Part shown: piece by piece, positions 47,298 through 57,636 of the stretch | Position numbering within the stretch: position 1 is the stretch's first letter | Layout: each line of letters opens with the position of its first letter | Origin: Diaporthe sp. PMI_573 | Lineage: Eukaryota; Ascomycota; Sordariomycetes; Diaporthales; Diaporthaceae | Direction: 5' to 3' | Assembly (NCBI GenBank): GCA_021399435.1 | Contig: JAJTUP010000029.1 | Location: 806,001 to 870,000, forward strand | DNA: 64,000 nucleotides | Program-made: the position numbers and the translations under genes | Notes under the pieces: model-generated | The model's database searches: none | What the model saw: the letters and a program-made list of their open reading frames with translations, nothing else | Told to the model about the DNA's origin: nothing

Positions 47298-49839
47298 ATG
47301 AACTCAAACCGTATGAATGCTCGTGCCGCCGATTTCCTCAAGGAAGTCCGCGTCCGAGATGCCGACGCTCGAGCGAGCAAGCGACGTCCGATGTCCGTCG
47401 AGGGGCACGCGAGGATGAGACAGACCTTGGAAGGTGTCCTCTTTATCAAACCAAGATACGCGCATGAGACCGAGGTCAATGTCAGCGGCATGCTCGCAAA
47501 ATGGCATCGGTTTGTCTCCACTACTCTACCAAGTTCGGTCTGCCCTCTACCTTTCTGACTGTTTCTTTCCTTGGGGGCAGGTACTGCAATGATATGAAAG
47601 TCGGGGACTGGAAAGTCACGATCAGTAATATCACGCGGTCAACGATGCAGGACTTCTTCCTCTGGGTCTGCGAAAACTACAATATCAGCACCTGGGGTAC
47701 TTCGAAAGTGTACATCCGCCAATTTGGGCAGCTCTACACCACTGTTACCGGCCGCTATCCTGACCGGAACGATATGAAGGAGCTGTACAAGGTGCGCAAT
47801 GCCTCATACGTAGCGCTGTTCTACAATCTCTTGACGCTCTACTAACTTATGATCTAGTACCACGACAATATATTGATACCCACATTCAATTTGCAGGTAC
47901 CTAATGCTCACGGCAAGCCAGTCGTGAACTGTGACGATCTGAAGATCCTTGTTACTTATAATATCGCGTATGACCCGAGCATCCGTTCCCTCGAGCTTCA
48001 GCGTCTCAATGATGCTGGCTGCTATATGACCATCTGTTATACTGGAATACGCCCTGCTGAGATTGTGGAAGGCGAGAGGAAGCCCCCAAAAGATGGGTCC
48101 CAAAAGAAGCTCTTTGGCACAAAAGTCGTGATGTCAGCCGATGCCAACGCCGAGGTCGGGGACGGCGAAGGTTCCGCGGACGGAGATTCCAAAAAGCTGC
48201 ATGAGCTCCTCCTCAGAGGGACCATTGAGAGGGGCCGGCCGAAAGCTCTCTGCTATGAAGACATCCTCATGATGCTAGTCCGGCATCCTGTTACGGGGAA
48301 ATCCATCCTAGCCATGTCACTCAAGTTCATCTTTCACAAGGGATGTGACAACAGGCCGAAGCCGTATGTTGGCCTAGTATTCATTGGTCCTTATTTATAC
48401 TGATGCAATTTAGGACAATATTTGTCTTGAAACCTACCAAGAAGCTGATCTTCTGCCCGGTGTCACTCTATCTGGCGATTGCATTGTTCGACGACGCCTT
48501 TGACTCGAAGCTTCTGAAGGATGCGAGCTCTGTGCTGGGCGCAAAGATCCCAGCTGGCCAGGATTGTTTGCAGCTCCGCTGGAAACGATCAAAGCTGAAG
48601 ATCCCATTCTTTCGTCGGATTTTCCGAGATGGCACTATTTCAAAGGATCAGGCTATGTTATATTCCACACTCAGAGAACACATGGGCGACCAGAGCCTCG
48701 ACGCAGGGTTTGAGAAGAAACTGACACCCAAAGCCGGGCGCCGAGGCGCTGGGAATGCTGCTAACGGTATGTTGATGTTTTTCCAAGGCGATTGTCTATT
48801 GCTAATATATCCCATAGGCGATGCGCCGGATGCTGTTCGCGATCAAATTATGCGGCAGAACCCGAAGTTCTTCGTATTCCAGGATGCGTATCTAAATATA
48901 ACGGTCAACTTCGACATTCAAAATGCTTTCCTAGAGGAGGAAAAAGAAATCGAGCTATTTCGAATGTTCGCACATGTCAGCCTAACCCGGGACCCCCGCG
49001 CCACAAGAGACATGGTCCCCCCTGAGGTGTGGGCCAACCTGCCGCCCGATCCATGTATCAGTGGACTGGAAGAGCGGCGAGCAATGCTTAAGCACGGCCA
49101 GTACCGGTTCGATGGCCGCGAAAACGAGTCAGAGATCCGCGAGCTCACGGCCGAGATTAGATCGAAACAGGCGCAGCGCGAGAGACAGATCGTAAAGGAC
49201 TACCGCGAGTACTATTTCTACAATCGCCCAACCTGGGATCTCGAGGAACAAGCCAGGGGGGGCGATGTGGAGGAATACAACGAGCCACCTATTGACCTCA
49301 TTATTCCCGAGCGGGCAAAGTTGGCCGAGATCCTCTGTCACCAGCCCGAGAACCTACCTGCCGAGGAAATACATCGACTAAGACTCAAGGTCGTTGAATT
49401 ATACGTAGCGTTGTGTGGCAAGAGAGAAACAGTCAAGCGCAAACGCCTGCAGCCGCCGCCTGACGACGGTGTCCCCCTGACGTCGAAAATACAGCTGGAG
49501 CCTGAGGTGGACCTTTTTCCGCTTCTCATGGGACCAACGCAGTGTCCCGGCTGTATTGGTGACGAGCGGCAAACGGTGCAAGAACGAATCTTTCCGTATT
49601 GTCGAGAAACGAAAAGAAACGACCACTTTGACGATCACCACCTCGAGGAAATAGAACGTGCTGAACAACATGGCGACCCCATCAACTGTATACATCCGAA
49701 ATGCAGGGAGCGGAGGGTGTATTTTCAGAGCGTGGATCATTTTAGAAACCATAATGACACGATCCATGGAGTTAAGCTGCGAACATCAAAAACAGTTCAA
49801 CAACGGCGGGCGCGGAAGCTCAAGCTTCGGAAAAAATAG
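47298..49839 (+). CDS. DUF3435 tyrosine recombinase (Starship captain superfamily / 'FluG-domain' protein), intact
   Basis: Five exons (47298-47509, 47581-47791, 47858-48363, 48414-48766, 48818-49839) give 767 residues with no frame lesion. The N-terminal half resembles a SAM-like core-binding region. Box I arginine is R206 in CYTGIRPAEIV. A second basic box, GRRGAGNAANG, is at 418-428. The nucleophile candidate is Y452 in FQDAYLN, after VRDQIMRQNPK. The later conserved block SLTRDPRATRDMVPPEVW and a C-terminal Cys/His region (TQCPGCIGDE, then CIHPKC and HFRNHNDTIHG) are typical of DUF3435 proteins. Captains are the first gene at the 5' end of Starships, reading into the cargo. This gene sits 396 bp inside a sharp junction and reads away from it, matching that layout. 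An in-frame ATG at 47010 gives a leader of unclear value, so 47298 was preferred. Confidence 0.9.
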
Positions 49840-49861
49840 TCATCAATTCAAAAGAGAGTGA

Positions 49862-50685
49862 CGTTCAAAAGAGTGACCAGTCCCAAAAGAGTGACCAGTC
49901 CCAAAAGAGTGACCAGTCCCAAAAGAGTGACCAGTCCCAAAAGAGTGACCAGTCCCAAAAGAGTGACCCAAAAGAGTGACCAGTCCCAAAAGAGTGACCA
50001 GTCCCAAAAAAGTGACCAGTCCCAAAAGAGTGACCATTCTTAAAAAAGTGACCAGTCCCAAAAGAGTGACCAGTCCCAAAAGAGTGACCCAAAAGAGTGA
50101 CCAGTCCCAAAAGAGTGACCAGTCCCAAAAGAGTGACCAGTCCCAAAAGAGTGACCAGTCCCAAAAGAGTGACCCAAAAGAGTGACCAGTCCCAAAAGAG
50201 TGACCAGTCCCAAAAAAGTGACCAGTCCCAAAAGAGTGACCATTCTTAAAAAAGTGACCAGTCCAAAAGAGTGACCAGTCCCAAAAGAGTGACCAGTCCC
50301 AAAAGAGTGACCAGTCCCAAAAGAGTGACCAGTCCCAAAAGAGTGACCAGTCCAAAAGAGTGACCAGTCCCAAAAGAGTGACCAGTCCCAAAAGGTGACC
50401 AGTCCCAAAAGATGGACCAGTCCCAAAAGAGTGACCAGTCCACAAAGAGTGACCAGTCCCAAAAGGTGACTGACCAATCCCAAAAGCAGTGATCAGTCCC
50501 AAAAGAGTGACCAGTCCCAAAGAGTGACGAGTCCCAAAAGAGTGACCAGTCCCAAAGCAGTGATCAGTCCCAAAAGAGTGACCAGTCCCAAAGAGTGACG
50601 AGTCCCAAAAGAGTGACCAGTCCCAAAAGAGTGACCAGTCCCAAAATCCCAAAAATTACGACCAGTCCCAAAAGAGTGAGTCCGA
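49862..50685. repeat. 18-bp minisatellite, about 40 copies
   Basis: The unit AGTCCCAAAAGAGTGACC starts within 25 bp of the recombinase stop. Variants include CCCAAAAGAGTGACCC joints that drop part of a unit and a CATTCTTAAAAAAGTGACC variant found twice about 207 bp apart, showing higher-order duplication. Because 18 is divisible by three, long ORFs appear in several frames on both strands; they are repeat artefacts. Confidence 0.95.
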
Positions 50686-52584
50686 AAAGTCCCAAAGAAA
50701 AGAAAGAGGAGGACACAAGCGACGAAAACCAAACAAAAAGGGCCAATGAGATGAAGAAGACGTCCGTCCCAGACATCATACGCGGAGGCGTTCGAAGCAG
50801 CGTCCATATCACTGGTCGTGTGATGGAGTTAAGAGTTCAAGGCATTGGGCCGAGAGCCTGTTTGCCAGGACAGCCTGCTCGACCTGTGGGGAGTAGCTTC
50901 TAAGAGCTCCTTGCTTCCTCCGCGTTGGTAAATTTATTTATACGCTCTTCCGTACGCGGGATCGTAGGCAGACTCTGTATAATTGCCGGGGCCCTGCTCC
51001 TTGGCGTAAAAGACTTTTTGCAAGCGACCTCCGTACTTTAGTATTAAAGGCGGTGTGCGAGTTGCAGCGATATGCCAAGTGAAAACCTGAACACACCGCC
51101 TTCTCTATTGAGACTGACAAGAAGGCTGACAACTTGAATTACAGGCCAATAAGAAAGCAGTGAAACTTGGCAGTGAGACGTCGCAGTATTGCAACGTTAC
51201 AAGGGTGGCACGGCCTACAATTTTGTGAGCGCCCCAGCCATGTCACGGTAGCGGGCGGGCAGGTTCAGGCAGGTGAACATTTTGCAGGTTCACTTTTCCA
51301 GGCATTCTGGAAACGTTCAATACAGCTCATAATTTCAATGCCCATGGCCCTGATCAGGGATCGACAGCCGGTCCCGAGAATTGCATACACCCCACAGGAC
51401 GCGTCTGCCTCGCCTTACCGTCGAGCCCAAAGGTGTCTCTTCTAGTAATTAAGGACTTACAGGATAAGTCTGTGGGATCGGTTGGCAGTGTCTCGAGGCG
51501 CCGTGTAATCATCGCGACGGCCGTGTGGCGAGTTCCTAGGAGCGAAGCCCCTCCCGGCTCGCATGCCATCAAACTTGAAATTGCCCCTCTTGGTATTTCA
51601 AGAGTTGCCATGTCGGGCATCACGAGAGCCTGGGGTGAATTCCTTCATCGGTCTAAGGGGGGCAGGTTGCCACATTAGGTAAATTACCAACCTCGTCAGC
51701 GGCATGCGAGAAATCACACCGCATGTCGCGGAAACTGGCATCCAGCTGGACTACTGATCAAAAAAAAAAAAAAAAAAAAAAAAGCCGGAGTCTGCCTCGC
51801 TGATAGCTTCAAGGGGGCATTAGAGAGGTGCCAAGGTTTACACCACAGAATTTCCTTACCACAGCATAGCCACAGCATCCTTGAGATAGCCTATTTCACC
51901 AGAGGCGGTGGCTCATACAACGTCGGACCAGACCGGGGATTTAGCCCGAGTCTTCAGCCAGGGTGCAGCAATCCGGGAATTGGCAGTAGCGAAGCTCCTC
52001 TGTCACCAAACGCTAACAAAAACGCATGCAACACTTCGCACGATTACGAGCGAGGGCTCGCCGATGAAATTGCCCCATCGGGATACCAACACATTCCTAC
52101 ATTGGAAGACGAATATGCACCCAGCGATGGGTAGCAGCCAAAATTGCCTGAATAGGGAATTCCTCAATCTGACGGTGCTAGGCATTCGGCTCTGCCTGCA
52201 TTCCTATGTGATGGTGTCAGGATTGATTACATTGCATATACGAGACGTAAGTACGCCAGGCACCTTATCACAGCCCGGCCCTGTCCGAACCTATCGTGCG
52301 GCTTGCAAGGTAGCGTCCCTGACAAATTATGCGGCCGGCCCTGGATATCCCTCCCAGGAGTTGAAGCAGGTGACTCTCATCACCCATACCAGGGGTGGGT
52401 GGTTACGCCAGCTGGGAGGTTGATCAGGCTTGGTGGAGGGCCAGGCTCAGCTGAACAGGCCTCTGCCGGTGCAACTTCAGATCCGAGAGGCACTGTCTGT
52501 ATCCACACTGGGCCAGTGTTTTGGTGAATTCTTTTTGCCAAAGGAGTGGCGAGATTCGCAGTCCAGAGTGCTTTGTTTACCATT
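50686..52584. other. transposon-derived intergenic sequence
   Basis: No intact gene. It contains the 51047-51345 repeat (also at 52778-53130) and 24 consecutive A at 51760-51783, a possible retroposed 3' tail. Short ORFs show no domains. Confidence 0.5.
51047..51345 (+). repeat. dispersed repeat carrying a hairpin cassette (copy 1)
   Basis: Starts with the cassette 51047-51102 (AAGGCGGTGT to ACACCGCCTT) and continues with sequence repeated at 52778-53130 in the same orientation, including GGCATTCTGGAAACGTTCAA. Spacing between shared blocks differs, so copies have lost or gained pieces. Confidence 0.75.
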
Positions 52585-53985
52585 CATGTCTTGATCAATC
52601 GGAGCATCGACAAGCGCGTTGACCACGTCGTATTGGATCAGCTCGAGGTCGAATTTGGATGCAATACGTACTGACGGAAAAAGAATGCCATATAGCTTTA
52701 TCGGTCTTAGGCCTTTGAGGATCAATCAGCCACTGCGGAATCGGACGTTGGCTGCCTCAGCAAAGTTCAGCAATTAGGAAGGCGGTGTGCGAGCTACAGT
52801 GATATGCCAAGTGAAAACCTAAAGACACCGCCTTCTCTATCGAGGTTGACAAAAATAGAAGGTGGGGAAGGCTGACAACTGGAGGTGGCGATTGCAAGCC
52901 AAGAAAGCGGTGGTACTAGCGGCTGGGAGATTAGGAAGGCGGTGAGATAAGGGTGCCACGGCCTACTTATTTTCTGAGCGCCGAACCATGTCATGATCGC
53001 AGGCAGGCAGGTCCAGGCAGGTGGACGTTGAGCAATATCACAACCACTTGCAGGCTCACTTTTCATTCCAGGCATTCTGGAAACGTTCAATTTTCCGTAC
53101 AGCTCATAATTTCAATGCCCATTTCATACATGCCACCACAACCGCGCCCGGTACCATGCATTGGCCAGACAATCAAGACAGAAGGCGGTGACAATGCGTC
53201 AGGCACAAAGAAAGGCGCAGCTGCGCGAATTACTCACCGGCTAGCACGACCGCCGTCTTTGGTTGTCCGCCTTCCTGGACCAACTCTTATCTTCTCACCG
53301 CCTTCTATGTTGCTCTTTTGGCTCTATATGGCAGGCGGTGAGGTTGAGACGGTGGACATGGTGGTTTTTCCAGACAGCTGCTGGTTGGCTAAGGGAAGCT
53401 TGGCAAGTGGAAGCGAATTCCCTAAACTGTAGCGCAGAGGTGTGTTGCAGCAGGTTGTCAATCGCATTACTGTGTACGCATGGCCTGAAGGCTATCCCGT
53501 GAAGGTCCTCAGCAACATCCATGCGCACCTTCATAGAAACCAGTTGCACATGCCTTGCAAGTTGAAAGTGATTATGATATTGCTCAACCTACCTGGCTGA
53601 ACAAGGAGGCCGTGGCACCCTTATCTACTATACAATACTTGTGTTGTCTCACCGCCTTTCTAATCTCCCCGCCGCTAGTACCACCGACTTGTCAACCTTC
53701 CCTGCCTTGTATTTTTGTCGACCTCAATAGAGAAGGCGGTGTCTTTAGGTTTTCACTTGGCATATTACTGTAGCTCGCACACCGCCTTCCTAATTGCTGA
53801 ACTTTGCTGAGGCAGCCAACGTCCGATTCCGCAGTGGCTGATTGATCCTCAAAGGCCTAAGACCGATAAAGCTATATGGCATTCTTTTTCCGTCAGTACG
53901 TATTGCATTCAAATTCGACCTCGAGCTGATCCAATACGACGTGGTCAATGCGTTTGTCCATGCTCCGTTTGATCAAGACATCTTC
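52585..53985. repeat. large imperfect inverted duplication
   Basis: 52585-53050 matches 53560-53985 in reverse complement. Both arms contain the same copia RT fragment at the outside and a GAAGGCGGTG cassette further in. Arms differ by small indels and substitutions. The centre (about 53060-53550) holds further cassettes. Confidence 0.8.
52586..52725 (-). pseudogene. copia reverse transcriptase fragment
   Basis: Reverse frame reads SKFDLELIQYDVVNALVDAP, matching the copia RT block FDLELxQYDVVNAFVHA. It is truncated on both sides and is the left arm of the inverted duplication. Confidence 0.75.
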
Positions 53986-54300
53986 ATGAGAATGCCTCGT
54001 GGATATGAAAAGAAGGGAACATCCTGAATGCTAATTAAAGCTGTCAGATTATCACCCTTTTAGGTATGTGGGACGTGTAATTATGGTCCAATTGATGGGG
54101 TGGTCACTGTGTGTATTGTGATGATGTCTTGTCTTGGTTCCTTGGTGGGACCCCACCCGTAAGGGGGCTGGTTTTGTCATGATTCAGCCATTGATGCCTC
54201 AGGCACCTAACCCAAAGCACCCGTCACATCTGACAAAAGCAATTTACGGACTGCGAATCTCGCCACTCCGTTGGTGGGCATGGGGGTGCTTCAGGCATAT
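53842..54300 (+). pseudogene. copia reverse transcriptase fragment, split by a solo LTR
   Basis: FDLELIQYDVVNAFVHAP and FMRMPRGYEKKG are followed, after the solo LTR (54042-54235), by KAIYGLRISPLRWW. All are ordered copia RT blocks. A TGA after GTS and later decay show it is dead. The two halves rejoin at the AAAGC target duplication. Confidence 0.85.
54042..54235 (-). mobile_element. solo copia-type LTR with 5-bp target duplication
   Basis: Starts TGTCAGAT and ends ATCTGACA, flanked on both sides by AAAGC (54037-54041, 54236-54240). It is nearly identical, in inverse orientation, to the LTR at 57637-57832. A full element inserted in the copia RT fragment and recombined out, leaving one LTR. 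Confidence 0.92.
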
Positions 54301-54362
54301 TTTGCTGTTTAAAACCCGCCAGGGCCATTGTCCCAAGTCTCACTGCCTCTGTTCTGGCTGCA

Positions 54363-54590
54363 GAGTCACCGCCTTCTGGATTTGACACCGCCTTCTTTCT
54401 GGATTTGACACCGCCTTCTGGATTTGACACCGCCTTCTGGATTTGACACCGCCTTCTGGATTTGACACCGCCTTCTGGATTTGACACCGCCTTCTGGATT
54501 TGGCACCGCCTTCTGGATTTGACACCGCCTTCTGGATTTGACACCGCCTTCTGGATTTGACACCGCCTTCTGGATTTGACACCGCCTTGT
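54363..54590. repeat. 19-bp tandem array, about 11 copies
   Basis: Unit TCTGGATTTGACACCGCCT, near-perfect, with one copy carrying a 4-bp insertion and one an A-to-G change. The unit contains the ACACCGCCTTC end of the hairpin cassettes, so the array probably arose by amplification of a cassette end. Confidence 0.95.
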
Positions 54591-54957
54591 AGGGCTAGCA
54601 CGACCGCCAGTACCAGGCGCGGTCGTCTGCTCAATTTAGTAAGTACCGCTTGGGACGTTAATTACACATCCCACAACTTGCGCCCGCTCCCGCGCCCGCG
54701 CCTGTAACGCCCTCAATACCACAGTGGGACGCGTCTCGGACACTACGGCCATCATCAATGCATGTTTCACAGCAGATGGCTATCAATTTTACTACTTAAT
54801 ATTACCTCGTGTCCTCATTCTCAAGTCGGCCAACTCCCCGTGCCTTGCCTTCGCCATAAATAATTAGTATAGACAGCCTGAACTTTTGAACTCTTGAACA
54901 AACCATTGGGCCTGGACCTCTTTTGCCCTTTTCTAAACTAAGTCCACCGTCTCAATC

Positions 54958-55093
54958 TCACCGCCTTCTATATCGAGACTTAAGTACAAATGTAGAGGCG
55001 GTGAGAAGACAACACTACGTGCTAGCATGGAAGAGAGAAGGCGGTGAGTAATTCGCGCAGCTGCGCCTTTCTTTGTGCCTTGTCACCGCCTTC
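54958..55093. repeat. two hairpin cassettes bounded by CACCGCCTTC / GAAGGCGGTG
   Basis: 54958-55004 runs TCACCGCCTTC to GAGGCGGTGA; 55037-55093 runs GAAGGCGGTGA to TCACCGCCTTC. The second is nearly the reverse complement of 53181-53239 (shared core TTCGCGCAGCTGCGCC, 7-bp indel). Other members: 51047-51102, 52778-52835, 53295-53341 and 53732-53789. Confidence 0.8.
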
Positions 55094-55837
55094 CGAATTT
55101 GACCCCGACTTGGGATAGCACGACCGCCGTCTTGGTGGCCAAGCCATGGAACCGGGCGCGGTTGTCGCGGCATCACCCTTCCTCTCGACAACGATTAAGC
55201 CAAAACCACGATAGTTGATACCTCCTTCGTTGGTGTTTCTGATTCTTCTGATTCGTCGCTTATTCATCTAGTTTGTATTTCCCAGGAATAAATGGATACG
55301 GGTGCCAAGTGCATATGGGAGCCCTATAGGTCACTCCGTTCGCGCAACCGACCGTGTCCGTCGCCGCTTGGTTGTTATGCATGGATCTGAAGATGAAATA
55401 ACCGCAGGTAGGCGAAGGCCGTATGTATCGTCCTGTAAATCGACGCGACCAGCAGCGTCCATTTTGATTGGTACCAAGCAACCTTCCCTATACGAACTTT
55501 CCGCGTCTAAACGCCTTTCACAGACAGCGGCATACATACCTCGATCCTAGCTTCGGGCTCTGGGAGAGCCACCTGCGGTAGCCTAGCTGCAAGGTACTGG
55601 CAGAAGTAATATTCCGACATATAACGTGTTGTGTATAAATAGGGGGCCATACTGCCCCCCGCGCGGCTTCTCTTTCTCTATCTCCTATTCCCCGAAGTCC
55701 ATTTCATCCTCAGTATCTTGCGTACACACCTCCAAGGCAACACATACTGCAATGAAGAATGACTCAATTAAGGCTGCAGCTCTAGGTATCCGACCGGGTA
55801 TTTAGATGCCCATCACGGGCGACAAGTCGTGGATTGT
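55094..55837. other. intergenic, possible LTR or promoter remnant
   Basis: A TATAAATAG box near 55636, followed by a C/T-rich leader, looks like a promoter or retroelement LTR, but only an 18-codon ORF follows. No gene. Confidence 0.4.
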
Positions 55838-57636
55838 AGGGATGGATGGATGGATGGATTTTATTTCGCCCGGGGGGACACACCCCAGAGGGCCTTTGCG
55901 CTAAGCTATTTTCGTTTCGTACGGTTCTTCCATAATCACCCGAAGCCCCACAATTTCACTCTACTGACTGGTCCAATCTGATGTATATGCAGTGACAGGC
56001 CTGCTTGAAGGCCAATTTCTCCAAGTGTTCAGCATCCTATCCTCAGCAGCTGAAGCACGGTCTGCCAAAATGAGACTGTATGATGTTAGTAGGATTCAAT
56101 CTGAATAGTTAGTGTGCCTGAGGCTTCTGGTCCATGTCAAGCCTCCCCGTTGCAATGGCAAATTTGATCGTCGCCCGTACTGCCCGCATGTCTGGTGTCC
56201 ATTTGTCACCGTCAGACGCCGCCTTTCCCCCCAGGAAGTATGATAGGTTTCCCATCTTTGCCTGTGAGCATCGCAACATGCCTTCCCGTTGCGCGGTCCA
56301 TTTTGCACAGCGGAATAGGAAGTGTTCCACTGTCTCTGATGCTAGCCCGCATTCGCAAGTGTCCGATTCCACCGTTCCTATCTTGCATAGAAAGCTGTTA
56401 AGTCTCACCATTCCGGTGCGGAGCTGTGATAGTACGTCTGCTTCCTTCCTCTTCAGCGGGTCATATAGAGTACGGGTATGCTTGCCTGGCAGTGCCGTAT
56501 CTATCTGCTTCGAGCATTTCCCGACTCTTTCTGGTAGTGTTCTTGTTTGCCGCTGCTTGGTTATCGCTAGTCTTATCCTTGTGGATCTTGCTAGATGTGG
56601 TGGCACATCTGGTCTGCATTCTCCTTCTGTGGCCTTCCGCGCTGCTGCTTTGGCTTTTGGTCCCAGCGCAAAATCCTCTTCTCCTGCTGGAACCCACAAC
56701 ATCCGGAGAGAGTGGCCCTCGTCTTCGAGACGCTTCATATGGTCGTATATTTGCCGTATGATCTGTTGGCCGGATTGTTGTCGTGGCCGCCGTATGGCTT
56801 CTAGTGCGGAGCGGCTGCTCGTCATGACAGTCACATCCCGCCAGCAGAGTCCAGACGGCATACATCTCAATACCATCTCTATAGCTCCCAACTCGGCGAT
56901 GTATAGGTTCAGCTCCTCCGTCAACCCGAGAGTGATGGAGTAGCTGGCCACTACCTCGTCATCTTTGTTGATCGCCGTATCTCGTACGACACCTCCCATG
57001 CCTACCATGCCCCTTCTCTGCGAGGAGCAGGTGGCAATAACTATGCCATTCACCCTCTTTGCTTCTTCCACCGCTCTCTCCCGGTCAGGGTCGCACGACA
57101 CCGGGATACGGTTCCTCCATGGCGGTAACGCGTACTCCCGAATGATCTCCATTCGTTCAGTGGCTGTTTCCCCTTGTACTTGAGCAATCCTCTGCATCGG
57201 CGATACGAATCGGCGACACACTTTCACTTTCAGTGTCGCCAACGGGTGTGTCCTGGGAAGGGTCCGGAGGTTGATCCAAAACCTTGTTGCCGCTTGCGCA
57301 TGCCGTTCTTGCACCGGCTTGGATGCTAGCTTCGGCCTCTGCCACCGCCGTTGCGACGGTCCGGAAAGCCCCCGTGATCGCCTGTGCTCCGACCATCTGT
57401 GCCTTGTCCAGCCAAGCAGCTTCTCTAATGCCACATGAGTGCGCCCACACGCTGGACGCATAGTCCATGGTGGGAGCTACTGTTGCTACGAACAGTTGTC
57501 TCGCAGTCCGCGGTGACAGCATCTTCAGTCTTCTCAGACACATAGCAGCCGAGAGCCCCTTTGCGGCGGCTCTAGCTATGTGTTCCTTGTACCGCAGTTT
57601 CGCGTCCATGACCACTCCCAGGATCTTAGTCGGTGT
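55838..57636 (-). mobile_element. 3' half of a Tad-like non-LTR retrotransposon (LINE)
   Basis: The minus-strand reading contains the end of reverse transcriptase (TPTKILGVVMDAKLRYKEH, then AAMCLRRLKML). An RNase H domain follows (MVGMGGVVRD, then LNLYIAELGAIEMVLRCM). The C-terminal zinc motif is CECG, then ETVEHFLFRCAKW. A one-base frameshift near 57320 separates the RT and RNase H frames. A GCGAAATAAAATCC signal and a (CCAT)n tail (55840-55860 on the plus strand) mark the 3' end. The 5' part is lost where the copia LTR begins at 57637. It has no RIP-type decay. Confidence 0.85.

Noticed and set aside
49862..50685. CRISPR-like regular repeats
   Set aside because: The units are contiguous with no unique spacers, and the genome is eukaryotic; it is a minisatellite.
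49843..50812. Long repetitive ORFs on both strands (up to 269 codons) with FWDWSL, FGTGHS or QKSDQS repeats
   Set aside because: They arise because the 18-bp minisatellite unit is a multiple of three and lacks stops. No domain, and several frames are open at once.
54134..54385. ORF joining KGAGFVMIQPLMPQAP to a copia RT motif
   Set aside because: The first part is LTR sequence read through into the disrupted copia fragment, as shown by the AAAGC target duplication.
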